In this document: positions 23,428 through 36,068 of the stretch, piece by piece | How positions within the stretch are numbered: the first letter of the stretch is position 1 | Layout of the letters: each line of letters begins with the position of its first letter | Origin: Apteryx mantelli | Lineage: Eukaryota > Chordata > Aves > Apterygiformes > Apterygidae | Length of the DNA: 64,000 bases | NCBI RefSeq assembly: GCF_036417845.1 | Contig: NC_089981.1 | Span: 76,301,268-76,365,267, forward strand | Direction: 5' to 3' | The notes under the pieces: model-generated | What the model was told of the DNA's origin: nothing | The model's database searches: none | Seen by the model: only the letters and a program-made list of their open reading frames with translations | Program-made: the position numbers and the translations under genes

Positions 23428-26400
23428 ACCAGCACAGGCGGTTCACAGCGGAGTGCCGGAATTCTGTGCAGGTCACTCTTTTTTGCATTACTTAATTCCA
23501 CATTGCCATTGACATGGAGATTACCTTGTATTTTATAACAGCACAGATTTTGTCTCCATCTACCAAGGAATTCATTTTCCTTAAGTGTGGTGGTGGCTCA
23601 GTGTTCAGTGTAACTAGATAGGGTTACTATAAAGATGTTTTCTGTGGTCTGGATGTGATATTGTAAGATAGCACCTGTTTCTGCGTTGTCCTATTTGAAA
23701 TACCATACCTAGCGCAAGAAAAATCTTTTTGACATTGCACTTATAGATTTACTGCTTTTTAAGTGTTACCTGTTCACAGTGAGTGTTTTAGTGTGCATTA
23801 CGAACAGAAGATAGCTTTCCTCTTCCTTCAGTACAATTTGAAAAGTAAACAGGTGGCAGTAAAAAAAGGACTGTAAATCTAAGCCCAGCTATAATTCCAT
23901 TAATGGTTTAACTTCCTTCAGTAAGAAGGGATTTGGCTGGTTACTAGCTCAAGATCATAAATAACTGTATTTTCAGTCAGTCAGGAAAAAAGCAAGATAT
24001 GCAATCAAAATACCAGATTTTAAATGTATTTAATTTTCCTAAGCAGCAAATGTATCGATCTTATTTTTATGTTACTCATTAGTGAACAAAGAAATCGCAG
24101 TCCTGAGATCTAGTCAAGGAAATCCAGGACTGTAGTTCATACTAAGACTAATCTGTGCAGATTAAATAGCTGCATTGTCTTTCTCCCTGCATTATACATC
24201 TTGACAGCATACCCCCAAAACAAAAGCAGATTTAAAAGAGAAGAATGTGTTGCATTTCCACCCAGCTCCTGTGGCTACCCCAGAAACAGCAGCTCTTCCT
24301 TACCAGGGTACTGGCAGCGACGAGGGCTGCGGTTCACCCATGAGGTTGCCTTTGCGGTCTGCAGGCGTAATCCTGCGAGGTGTTGTCAGTTCATCCCGTA
24401 CGCAGTCTTTGCTTCACAGAGTTTGGTCCCACAAAGCTGCACAAGCCTGGCAATTGGCATCACAGCAGCAAATAGTATTAGCTGAATTATGCATGTATCA
24501 AACCTAAGTATCGCATAGTATGAACAGGTTCAAAAAACCTTTCTGACAGCTCTATCACAGTATTATATAGTATGTGAGTCATGAAATTGCGAGCAGCTGA
24601 GACAGCCCAGGTAAAAAGACACATTCAGAGCTGGTTGTTTTGTTTAGAGTGAGCATTTACAAAAATGCTGCCCTTGCACTTGTGGGTTAGGCTCCCATGT
24701 GCTGAAGATGGAGAAGACCTGCTAGGGAACCATGACACTTCCCCCTGCACAGGTGAAGCATGGGGCTGCAACAGACATCCAGGAGCTATTAGAAAGGTTA
24801 CAAGCACAGTGAGATCTCAGGAGATACCTGAAACTATCCAGCCAGGAGGTGGAATGAGTGTTTGTGGAAGAAGAGATATTTTTCCTTTCTAACAAAAATC
24901 TTTGAGAAGACCCTGGGTTATGCATTGCCTTTAGTCTGTAATAGATTCAATGAGGAATCCATCCACAGAGTCTGGGCTCTTTCTTTGTTCAAAATACAGA
25001 GATAAAATAGTTACAGGTGGATAAACGATAATACTCCTAATGATACTATTGAACTTCATGTTGCCTAGCATGTGGGAAAGTTTATGAGCTGAAAGACTGC
25101 ACCAAAAGCATGTGCTGAAAAGGTTATTATCTGAACACCTTCCCCTCTGGCAGAGAAGCGCAGCCTGTGCTCAGCACAGGAGAGGAAGGCAAAGCGAATA
25201 CATCCACCTGTGCCACAAAGACAAATTCAGGGCTCAGCAGTAGGACAGAGCAGTCAAGGCAAGCCTGGCTAACAGCGACAAATAAATCAGTGCAATGCAC
25301 TTTCGGGAGCAGTAACGTGACTCTCACCATTATACATCTGTGGGAGCTGAGTGGAGAGTGGTACCATAACCCCCACGGAGGAGGCTGGCAGGATCTGAAG
25401 TCATGGGTGAGTGTGCAGAGGGGACTGGCAGGGAAGCGAAACTCCTGTGTGCTGGCAGCCAGGAGGGGAGGAGGGAAGGGGGCTCTACTTGGGTCTCGCC
25501 AAGCTGTAAGGTAGCGGCAGTTGGGTTGCCTCCTGCACACGTCCTGGCATGGGCATCATGTGCCTCTGTCCTGCTGCCGCCTGGGCATTTTTGTGGCTTT
25601 TGTGGCACCCTGATCTTGTCTCTCTGGCTGTATCATCCTCAAGATGTTTTTCCATCTTCTTTAATCAGATTAACCAGCTGCTCAGGTTCTCAGGGCACCG
25701 GCTCTGAGGGACATACTCCAGACCTTGGTCTGTCTCAACTTAATACTTACTCCCCGACAGCTGTGTGCTGGTGGTAAGGGGATTGTGTCTGGCTTGACTT
25801 GTCCAGAAGATATGCTCTGTTTTTCTGCTGAGGGACCCTCCATCTCCTTGGGCACAGCGCACTGCCTGGGGGTTTGCGGCAGAAGGGGGCTCCCGTGGTG
25901 CTTCCTGCAGGGGAATGGCAGGGGCAGACCTGCTGCGGTGGCTTCTGGCTGATACCATCGTCCAAGACAGCAGAAGACAGGCTTGCCGATAGCAGTGAGA
26001 TTTTTCCGGTGCCTCCGTGTGCCGTGGGACACCATGGCTGAGAACAAATGACTGCGTTGGTACCTCTGAAGAGGGCAAACTGCACCGCAGCTGAAGCTCA
26101 TGCTTAGCACAGACACAGTGATGAGCTAGTTTGTTCCTAATTTGGTATAAACACAAAGGAAAAATGGGCACATGAAAACAACCACGGAGATCATATGCTT
26201 ACACAGAGTCTGTTCTCTTAGTCTGAGGGTAAGACAAAGGGACACAGCTGCAGTGACTTAAGCCAACTATTTTCATTTATGTTCAAAATCCATATATAAG
26301 ATTAAGTGTGTACCAAGTACACAAGGCAATGAGTAAAGGTTTTACATAACTTTGTTAGTAGCATGGAAAAATGAACCTGGTAAATCTTTGAATAGCATCA

Positions 26401-29380
26401 AGTGTGTCCAAACCACAATATAAAGGGATTTTCCATAAATACATGCATTTCAGGGTGTCCGTTACTCTGTTTTTAAAACACATGACCAGAGCTAATTGTT
26501 ACCAAAATCAGCAGTCATTATAACAATCAGATTATGAGCAGACAACTAACACATTGTTTAGAGGACAAAGTCTGTGTTTTCTCTATGCCATATCACCTGG
26601 GAGTAGTTGCCATCACTACAGTTCTTACTGTTATTCTCTCACATCTTTCAGTTTTATTGCAACTGGATTTGCAAAGCAGTGGTTACTATGAATATGCATA
26701 TATCTTGCCTCATAAATAATTTCTGACACATATTTTAAGAATTAGGACGACAAAGATATATGATCTATACAGGCTATAATAAGTGTTTGTGGAGAGTTAT
26801 TCTTTATGATGTAATTTGGATTTGTATCTATCAGGTACTTTTATTGTGGTGTTCACTACAGTACTTATAAGTATTGAGTTTTGTCCCCTCAAACATTATA
26901 TATGATTTTCAGCATAAGTTTATTTGCATGTAGCTATCTCAGATGCTGTGCCTTCTGAGCAGCTTGGGTGCTGCATTGTTTCTACAACAAACATTAGCTG
27001 CAAAAGATGAGATAAAATACCTGTACCAAGCTCCTACCCGGATTATACCAGAGCTGAAAGCTTGAATTGTTTTACATTTACTGCTAGCCTTGCACTTGCA
27101 GCACCGTGTTTCTGTTATACTCGTGTATTAGAAAGGCTGGGTAGATGGTAACATGGTCACTACCCATTTGTCCAAATCACTAACGATGAAACTTATGTAT
27201 TTTTTTAAAGGAAAACTTGTGTTAAACTAGCTAGTCCACTGAAATATAACTTTCTATATTCAGGTGGAATGAGAATTTTATTTTGCCTAGAAATTATGAT
27301 GTTCACTGTAACAGCAAATTATCAAAAATGAGTGTGTTTTATTGTTTCTTCCTCTAATTAATCACAGGATAAGATTGTCAGAAACAAACAGACAGAAACA
27401 GTTTCAACTTATAGACTGAAAGGCCTTCTGGAAACACAGACTCATGTTGGAGCTCAGAATGTTTTGTTAAATCCATCTGTCAAAGGAAGATATTAAAACA
27501 GATGTTCTTTTATCTTTTTAAATATTATGGGTCTAATTTGACAGCTTTTTCCTGGGTGCATTTCCTGTTGTTTTCATTGCCAAGGAAAAACTTCTGAGTA
27601 TATGGATTTTTTTTAAAGAAGAACAATCTAAAACATAGATAATATCATATAAGAAGACTCCCTAGCATTGTTACATTTATTTACCACTTTTGACTGATGG
27701 AATTTATGCATTTCTAGGCTTATGAGTACCGGTATTGAGAAGTACATCCTCCTCAGTGTATTTATGCTGACAAAGTGTCAGCATTGACTCACAGACATTT
27801 CCACCCTGCTCCTTCTTCTGTATTCAAGTCACCCTACCATAATTCAAGTTTCTTTCATTTTCATTATTCCATGTCTCTTTTTAGCATCCGTTGTTAGCAG
27901 ATGGATTTGGAAATGTGTCATGAAATTCTTAAAAGATGCTCAGTTGACTGAGTTGGAAAGAAAACCCCAAGCTTGGGACTGCAAAAGCCTTATTTCTGTA
28001 TCCCCGTATGAGCATGTGTGTTATCACATCTTCTCTCATGAACAGAGCCATACTATCAGCATGCTCATGTTACCTGCTTTGAACTTCTACATTGCATAAA
28101 ATGAGGAAAGAGTTCGTAAATTATCCAAGAATGTCCTCACGAAATGAGTTTTAAGTAATTTGATTGTGAAAGCTCAGCCCTGAAATTCTTATTTAGGAAG
28201 ATTGACAGGAAGATCCCTATTACAGCTAGAATATTTTCTCCCCTAATAACAAGGAAAGACCCACTGCATGTTGTTATGATTTGAATGAAGTCTTCTAAGC
28301 AGTAGGGTTTTAATGATCTTACTGTTGCTGAAAGCTTTTCTTTCAAGATCCTAGCAGAACGTTTTACCAGGCCTATTAGGTAATGCGCAACTTTTGGGCA
28401 CAAACTCACTGTCTTCAGTTCAATGTCCTCATGCTAGGCCTTGCCAATGTCACAGATGTTCATTTTCCATAAATTCCATCAACAACAATCTGGAAGCCAT
28501 AGTTTTTGTTATTTCAGTTCATCTCTGCTTTGTATGCATTTGTTATATCTGGTTATCACCCTTTAACAAAAAACTTCTTGTCTAGTTTAACTTCTCTTTA
28601 AAATAAAATTTCTGAGCCAAATGGAGGAAAGATCATTCTATGCCACTGGCCAGTCTTGACTCTTTTGTAAGCATTGGGAACATCTTCAGAATTTAAGATG
28701 GGAAATCATTTTGTGTTGTCCCAACCATTGAATAAAGAAACATTTTTTCCAAATCTCAGAAAATGTCATTTATAAAGATATTAATTGAGTTAGTGAATCT
28801 TTGGAGATGGGTCTGGAAAATGTAATTCTGTGTATATACTTAGCACATCAGTAACAAATTGATGTCATTAATGTTAATGCTTCTAAAGTGGTAGTTCACA
28901 TTTTGTCAGGCCAAATGAGGGAGTTTTAAAATTCATACATCTTTCCAATGCTACTTTCCATCAGGCATTAATCACGTCATATTTTCTGACGTTTTTGAAA
29001 GTCCCAAGGCCATAGGGAATACATTTGACTCCAGATGAGTTTCATAGAAGTCTTGCCTTGACAAAAGACATAAATCCAACCAGTGGTTGCAATCCGTGCT
29101 GACTCTCCACCCAGTCCTCAAATAAATTGTTCTTGTGGAGCATCTTGGTCAGGATGGGAGCCAGAGGGAAGAGATCTCTGGGTACATCAGGGCTGCTGGT
29201 GCTATTTCAGGCTCCTGCTGTGAATCCTCTGCCAAGGAATCACGAATTCATCTGTTTTAGTGGATCCTTTGGTCATGCTTCTTCTATTGCCTTTATTTTG
29301 GTACTGCTTAAGAAACGGTCCTGAATTAACAGGAGATTAATGACACGGCCTAATTGGTTTTGCTATCCTGAGAGTTGATG

Positions 29381-29456
29381 GGCCAAATTAATCCGTGTTA
29401 GAGCTCCATTAATCTTTATGGATTTACACCCAAGATTAATTTGTCCCCCTGATACT
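29381..29456. mobile_element. Palindromic MITE-like element
   Basis: The segment starts ggccaaattaat and ends attaatttgtccc, so its ends are imperfect inverted repeats. Its centre (ccattaatctttatgg) is also palindromic, and it carries 'ggatttacaccc'. This arrangement matches a palindromic repeat very common in turtle, crocodile and bird DNA (ggccaaatt … tccattgacttcaatgga … tttacac … aatttggcc). About 76 bases; family name not assigned. Confidence 0.5.
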
Positions 29457-29615
29457 AATCACTTGCTGTGTGGTCTGTGGAAAATCACTTAACTTTGTGT
29501 GTGGGTTTTCCATTTCAGCTGGAAAATGGGGCTGATAACTCTTAGTTCAGTGAAGATAAAAGCATCAAACTGTTAGAATTTGTTACTGTCCTTAAATGGA
29601 AGACACTTTTTAATA
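29457..29615 (+). mobile_element. MIR-like CORE-SINE
   Basis: The sequence follows the MIR core and 3' part in order: 'cacttgctgtgtggtctgtggaaaatcacttaact', then a cctcagttt-like region, then 'gctggaaaatggggctgataact' and 'gtgaagataaa'. It abuts the palindromic element on its left. The head is missing; it is diverged, hence old. Confidence 0.6.
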
Positions 29616-31139
29616 AAATGCACATTTGACTTGTGCATGTTAGTTCGCTCTTGTTTTTTGCTTTGGTGAAGCTTGGAAATAAACCTTTTCACCAGCAGGT
29701 ATACATATGCATGTGCCATAAAGGCTTGGCACCATGAAGCTCAAGGGGGATTCGTGTGCTGATTATGCTAGGCTCAGGGTGTCACACTTCAGATTTTAAG
29801 GAAGTCACACGGCATATCCAGAGGCAGAATTTGTCTTTTTTCATTTCTGCTTTGTTTAGGCCAATTTCTACAGCTGTTCCTCAGTGAGAATCACATGGAA
29901 GATAGTAGGAATTTTGCTTAAGTAAGGATTACAGGATTAATACCTCTATCTCCACTCATGTTTATTTTGGCACTCATTTAGATTGGAGATCTCAGGAGCT
30001 CCAGTTCTCTCCATTCTGCTCACAGATACACATCTAAATGCGCCTCTTATGGATTAAAGTAGCAATTGCATTTACCAAGAGGCTTCTGTATTTGCAGAAA
30101 AATGTTCTGGTAATGCCACCAATTAGATAAAACTGTGACTTTACACAGATAATAGAAAAGAATTTGCTGATAAGGTTTGTAGCAATTTATTTTAGCTGGG
30201 ACCTGGGCTAGAGGTGAATAACAAGTAATCCGTCAGTAAAATGATGAAAAGTACACTTGAGTTTTACAACCCCTTCCATTTTAATAACCTCAGGCACTAT
30301 TACTCAACCAGAAAATATATATGTCGAAATATGTTCTTCTGTATACATGTATGTTTAATGCATTTAATAGGCTATATGAGCAAATTATGTATAAAAAAGA
30401 AGTTAAAGGCTCAGTTGTTGTAGTCTTTTCTAAAATAAAACTATACAGTGAGATCTAATGATCTTTGCAAGAAAAGGAAGATGCAGTGTGTTCAGTAAAG
30501 AAATAATTACAGGGTTTTGACTCCTCTTTGATACAGCTTCTTTGAATGATTTACAAATTGCTATATAAGTGTAGCTATTTTTCAGCTATGCATTTTATTT
30601 TATAGCCAGTATTGACTATTTCCTCTTAATCCTAGATATATAAAACTGTTTTACCTACTTACTGGAATTCCGACGGACATGCTAAATATACACTGAAATC
30701 ATCGTCAATTATTTATTTGAGTTGGCAAGGAAAAATATTTTTAAAGTTTAATGAAGCCAGCAGTGATACACAATTTCATGTTGCTGAGCAACAATACTGA
30801 TGGCCAGTATTTTTAAGGTAAAAGAATACAGTATAATCATGTTGATGCCTTAGGGCTTGGTTGTACCTCCCATAGTAAAGCTCAGGGGAGGAGGATCAAA
30901 GAGCCCAGCGAGCTGGTTCAGCTCACTGAATTTCTCATCACAAAGCAGCAGCTTGCAGGTCAGACGGGGCAGGTTGGAGGACCACCTCCAAGCTCCACAG
31001 GTCCCTGAAACCCACAGGAAAGCAAGCTCTCACCTCCTCCAGGGTGTAAAAGATTGAGGATGATGGGACAGAAGAAATTGGAGGGAAACCTTGAGAGGGG
31101 TGTAGAAACTAATGAAAGATGTGTTTCGTTTAAGTAATT

Positions 31140-31560
31140 AATTTGGCACTTCTCAGAATTCAAGAATAAAGAGACACTAAGCGAAGTAAAAGGCAGAACA
31201 TAAACTTGATGAAAAGAAAAGTTTTTGCCCAATGCATAATCAATCTGTGGAACTAACTACATCAGGCTGTTACTGAGACCAAAAGCATAAAGGATTCAGA
31301 GAACGACAAGACGCTAACATTGGCCAAGCAATCAGCATTAGCTGCATGAGGTAGAATATATGTATTTTTAAATAAGGAATATGTATAGCTTCACACTTCC
31401 AGGGATTAAATAACTAAATAGCTAAACTGGGGAGAAAATTCTTCTGAGGACAAGCTGTTTTATAAATGCCTGTAGTGTGGCAATCTGAACACCGTCTGAC
31501 CCTGGGCTAGCTGGATGACAGGTCTGGTTTGGCCTGGCAGATCTCGTGCATGTGGTGTTT
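31140..31560 (+). mobile_element. CR1 LINE, 3' end
   Basis: The segment 'caatgcataatcaatctgtggaactaac' followed by 'aggctgttactgagaccaaaagcataaaggattca' matches the C-terminal coding end of ancient CR1 elements. Downstream, 'ggagaaaattcttctgaggacaagctgttttataa' and 'ctgggctagctggatgacaggtctggtttggcctggcag' match the CR1 3' UTR (…ctgggctagatggaccattggtctgatccagtatggcag…). The order and strand are consistent, so this is one 5'-truncated plus-strand copy. It has no open frame and is heavily diverged. Confidence 0.7.
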
Positions 31561-32485
31561 TGTAGGGAGTATTCACAACGTCTCCCTAAGGAGAGGCTCT
31601 CGCCCCAGCTGCCTCCCTTGTATGTGGGCCATATCCCAGTTCCCTGGGACCAGGGTCAGGATGAAGTGAGCCCCCGGCCAGGTCCTGCAGACCCTAGGGC
31701 TTTGCAGGTGCCTCTGGAAAGGACACAGGAGTTAAGTGCTGGCTTGCCTGGATCTGTCCAAGCATGTCCCCTAAATAACTGATAAATGCCGTTCCAGCTG
31801 CGCGACGGTCCCACGGGGGAAAGGTGCAGGGCTGGACGGAGCGTGGCGGAGAGCCACACTTTCCTTCCCTGCCGGCTGCTGCTTCCCCCTGATAATAGAG
31901 GGGCTGAAAATACCCAGCATTACGGCTCATTATTTATTAACCGTGTTCCCCAATAAACACATCGGTGCAAAGCAGTAACAGATTATCATCCGCTATTTGT
32001 GCATATTTTTGAAAAGTGTGCTCTGTGCCTACTGGGAGTTATGTTTTTGAGTGTTCCTTTTTCTGTACTCTCTGAGTCATATTCCCATCATTCCTGTACC
32101 TCACAATATTTTTCCATTGCCATAGTGACTGCCTGTGAAGAAGGCACAGCCGCATAACTTCAGGTTTTTACTGAACCCAAATTGCCTACCAGACTGGACC
32201 TCTGCTCGAGTTTGTGTTATATCAAGCAGCCAGGATGAAACAAATAGTGCATTTTATTTTGGGGAGAATCGTAGCTCACTTCCCACACAGAGATAATACT
32301 GTCACCTCTAAGAGCTAAAATTCCTCCCACCGAATAAACCCAACTGCTCTACCCCAAACATTTCGACTAGGTCTGACTCCACAAGGAGACAGTGACTCCA
32401 CAACTGAATTCTCAAGAAGTAGCTAAACAAATTAGAATACACTGTAATGTGTTGTTCACTTGCATTTTTTTCCCTTTCCCCCCTG

Positions 32486-32497
32486 CCCCCCCCCCCC
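32486..32497. repeat. Poly(C) tract
   Basis: Twelve C in a row, preceded by further C/T-rich sequence from about 32464. Confidence 0.85.
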
Positions 32498-33967
32498 AAG
32501 CAAGTCAAATTCCTTAAAAGTAGAAAGTCTAGACCAAATCTGTGTTTCTGAACACCTCCCTCTGTTGGACATGCATCCAAATGTCACAGCTTTCTCAAAT
32601 GTTTAGGCAAACCTGAATTTCATAAATGTTAAGATCTCGTTTTAAATTTTCTGGTTTACATTCTGAAATATCTAAAAGATGACTAAATTATATGGATTTC
32701 AATGTGTATCTTAGATAATGTAAAAGTGACGTAGTTCTTGTAGAGACTTCTTTTGCTAGCACCATGAAGTACCAGTTCAGAAAATAGATTGTCTAGACTT
32801 CAAGGCTAATGATCATTTTCAGTGCCTGTTTAGGAGACTGTGCCTCAATGTAATAAATCATATTACAGAATCACTCTTTTATGAGGGAAAGGGAGGACAG
32901 TTTGTGCAGAATGACTTTACATGTAGGATTTCTATGAACAGAGAGAAAAGACAGGCATAAATGCCTTCATATATCCTGGAGTACTGTTTTCATCTTATAC
33001 AAGCAGTCAATATAAACACACATAAACACCTTATTTCTGTCTGTAGCAGTACTTTGTGACATTAAGTCAAATACAGACTGAATTCAGCTTCAAATATTGT
33101 CAACGGTATTGATTATGGATGCTCAGAAGCATCAAAACTGAGGGACATTCTCCTTTCTGTAGATATATGTTTCCCTGCTAAACAGTGATTAGTTGTTTCT
33201 AAAGGAAAGCAAATAATGCAGTCAACGTGAACGGCCTTTTTACTCCATCAGCGTTGTAAGACTGGATCAAAAAAGAGGGAACAGAGTAGAAAAATCTAAT
33301 AACCTCACATCCCCGCTATTGCTTTGGAAGCTAGCAGTGAGCCACCTCAGCCATGATGCCTGCTCTTCTGGCACTCTCACTATTGCAACTGTGATAGTGC
33401 TTTTTTGCCGAGTTTTAGCTCTGCTTTGTATCTTCTCATAACAGGGAAAGGGGGCATTAGCTCATTTCATAATGGGCACTAGTGAATTGGTTTTGCTTAG
33501 TGTTGACCTGACCTGACACATGATTCAGAAAGGAGAAAGTGACTTGATTATTTTGTATATCAAATTTATTTTCTGGTATGGCACTAATAAAACTGTTTTC
33601 TTCCTCAGTTGCTCTTGGAGGTGATAGGAATATTGCCATCGGCTTGAATGGGGGCAAGAACTGATCTCCTAAGAGCAGAAAAATGCAGCAGTGGATCGTT
33701 ATTTTGTGTGTAAACAGATAGAGAGCCTTTTAGACCTGGACTCCTAATTTATGTTATCCAAGCTTTGTAGCAACTGAGAGAGACCTTATAAGTAAATTAA
33801 GCAAGATTATTTGAGACACTCCAGCCAATTCCTCGTGAGGTCACAACACACAAACCAAACAAAATAAATGGGAGAAGTACAACAGCAAAACACCCGTGGA
33901 AGCGGGCTTCTCATTACTGCTCCCCAGAAAGTTCAAATGACGGAGCAATAACTCATCGAGCTGAATC

Positions 33968-36068
33968 TTGGGAAAACAAGGCTGGAAAAGACCTTGAGAG
34001 TTCATCTAGTCAATCTGCCTCAAAACAGGATCAGCTATCTCCATGTCTTTTCTGACAGATATTGTCTAATATATCCTTAAAGACGTTTCGTGGACACCCT
34101 GTAACTTTCCTGGGCAATTTCTTCTGGTGCTTTACTATCTTTAAAGGCCTCTTTGCTCTAATGTCTAGCCTGTGAATGAGACTTTTCTTTGATATAATTT
34201 AAGACCCATTTAAACCTGTCCTGCCTACTACTGTTGCAGAAAGCAGATCATTCTCTTCCTGTTCGGATCAGCTTTATGTGCTGAAGGAGTTTTGTCACAC
34301 CTCTTTCACACCACCTCTTCTCAGGTTTTACAGCCCCAGATTTTGCTCAGCCTCTCCTCACAGTTCACGGTTTTGAGCCCTCTCTGGTCATTCCTGTTCT
34401 CTTGTGGATTCTGTGCATGTGGCCCACATTTTTGTAATATATGGTATACAAGACTGGACCCGATGCTCCAGCTGAGGCCTCCATCAACGCTGGGCAGGGT
34501 TAAAGGATTACTTCATGCATTTTGAGGACTATACTGCTACTTATCCATCCCAGTATGAAGTTTGCTTTTTCCAAACTGCATAACCTAGTTGACTCAATGT
34601 TTGGTTTGTGGCCTACTATAATAACCCTTAGAAGAACTGTTGCCTAACCAGTTATTACCCACTTTCCAGGGGATAATTTCTGTCTAAATGTAGTCCCTTT
34701 TACTGGTCTTTATTACATTTTGTCTTGCTTTTACAGACAGTTCCTTCAGGCTGCCAAGATCTTTTTTTTCATTCTAATCTACCTAATGACTAGTGTACTT
34801 GCAGTGCTCCCAAGCTGTGACTTGCACATTTACTAAGTGTATTCTCTACTCCCTTATTCGGTCATTAATGAAAATACTGAATATAATGGAACTAAGGACA
34901 AAACTGTGCAGAACCTTATTTCATACTCCCTTCCATTTTTTTTTACTCTTTAGACATAATTACCAAACAGTTTTACACCTATTCTATAATAGGGTCATCA
35001 AGGCTATGTTTCCTTATTTGCTTATGAGAGTGTCATCAGAAGTGCAAAAATCTCAAGTTATATGACACCTACTACCTTTCTCCTATCTGCAGTGCATGAT
35101 ACACTGTCATAGAAAGAATTAGATTGGTTTGACAGACTTTGTTCTTACAAATAAAGATGAATGTTACCCACTTCCTCATTATCTTCTAGACACTTACATA
35201 GTCTGTTTAAAAAATCCTAGTTTTTTTTTTTGAAGTTAAGCAGACTGATCTATAATTCCCTGTCTCCTTGTTTTTTTTACTATAGATAGGCACCATGCTT
35301 TCCTATTTCTGATCCTCTGATACCTCATACACCTAGACACTCCGAGACAATAACTGACAGTTCTTTGATTACTATAGTCTGCCCTTTAAGGATCATAGAA
35401 TGATGTTATTGGGTCTAACTGATTTAAAAAAAAAAAAAAAAAAAAAATCTAAATGCCATGCAGCTGTGAGACAAATCAAAGTGAGGAACTAATTGAGATT
35501 AATGACAGTCATCTATTTGCTAGGTGAATTTTCAGCTGGATCCATTCCCCCATCTAGATCACTGCATGGGCCTACAAACCACCAGGACAGCAGGATGCAG
35601 GATGGCAGTGGGGAGCTGGGAATGAAGTGAAGCAGGAAGGGTGTAACCACATTTTTCAGCAACAGCACTGGTTTAGAGTGGTTGCTGAAATACAGCTTTA
35701 ATGATGCAAAAAAAGATGCAAAAAGTGATGCAAAAAAGTCCTTAATTAGTTGTGCCTTCTTGGTGTCATCTGCCAATAGCTGTCCCTCAGCCCTGAGCAG
35801 TGAGGCCAGCCCTCCCCAGCCTTCCTCGTAAGCGTTTGTAGAATGAGATCTTGTTGCCTCGCTGTCCCTACTTGTGTCTTAGTTTGTGTTTTTGTCTTTC
35901 TGATTTTGCTTCGACATACCTGTGCCATTCTTCTATCATTATCCTCAATAACTCAACCACTTTCCATACACTTCTTCTTGTCAGTCAGAAAGGGACTTGT
36001 GTTGTAGACAGGGATTCTCTTACTATATTTCCTATCCTTCCTCTGCACTGGGATAACTTGAATTTATG
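33968..36068 (-). mobile_element. CR1 LINE, about 2.1 kb, degraded, 5'-truncated
   Basis: Reading left to right, the plus strand is the reverse complement of a CR1 element. It starts at the 3' end (gctggaaaagaccttgagagttcatctagtc), passes the reverse-transcriptase region (gtcattaatgaaaatactgaat, then ttgcttatgagagtgtcatcag, then gaagttaagcagactgatctataattccctg), and continues into the upstream pol part (agtccttaattagttgtgccttcttggtgtc … cctatccttcctctgcactgggataactt). Collinearity over 2.1 kb makes the call firm. On the minus strand only fragments of pol remain open (near 35513-35776 and 35746-35928), with many stops and frameshifts, so it is inactive. A 22-base A run (35426-35447) and a threefold gatgcaaaa repeat (35703-35736) arose inside it. 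The 5' part of the element is absent. Confidence 0.85.

Larger units (their letters stand above)
15961..31100. other. Long non-coding stretch
   Basis: No coding exon recognised. The sequence is mostly AT-rich and unique, with many TAAT-type homeodomain-like cores, and much of it has the look of conserved non-coding DNA, although conservation cannot be measured here. A GC-rich patch lies at 19896-20040, another at 25130-26120 with overlapping open frames on both strands, and an exact 13-base tandem duplication at 23394-23427. SINE and MITE-like relics are listed separately. Confidence 0.55.
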
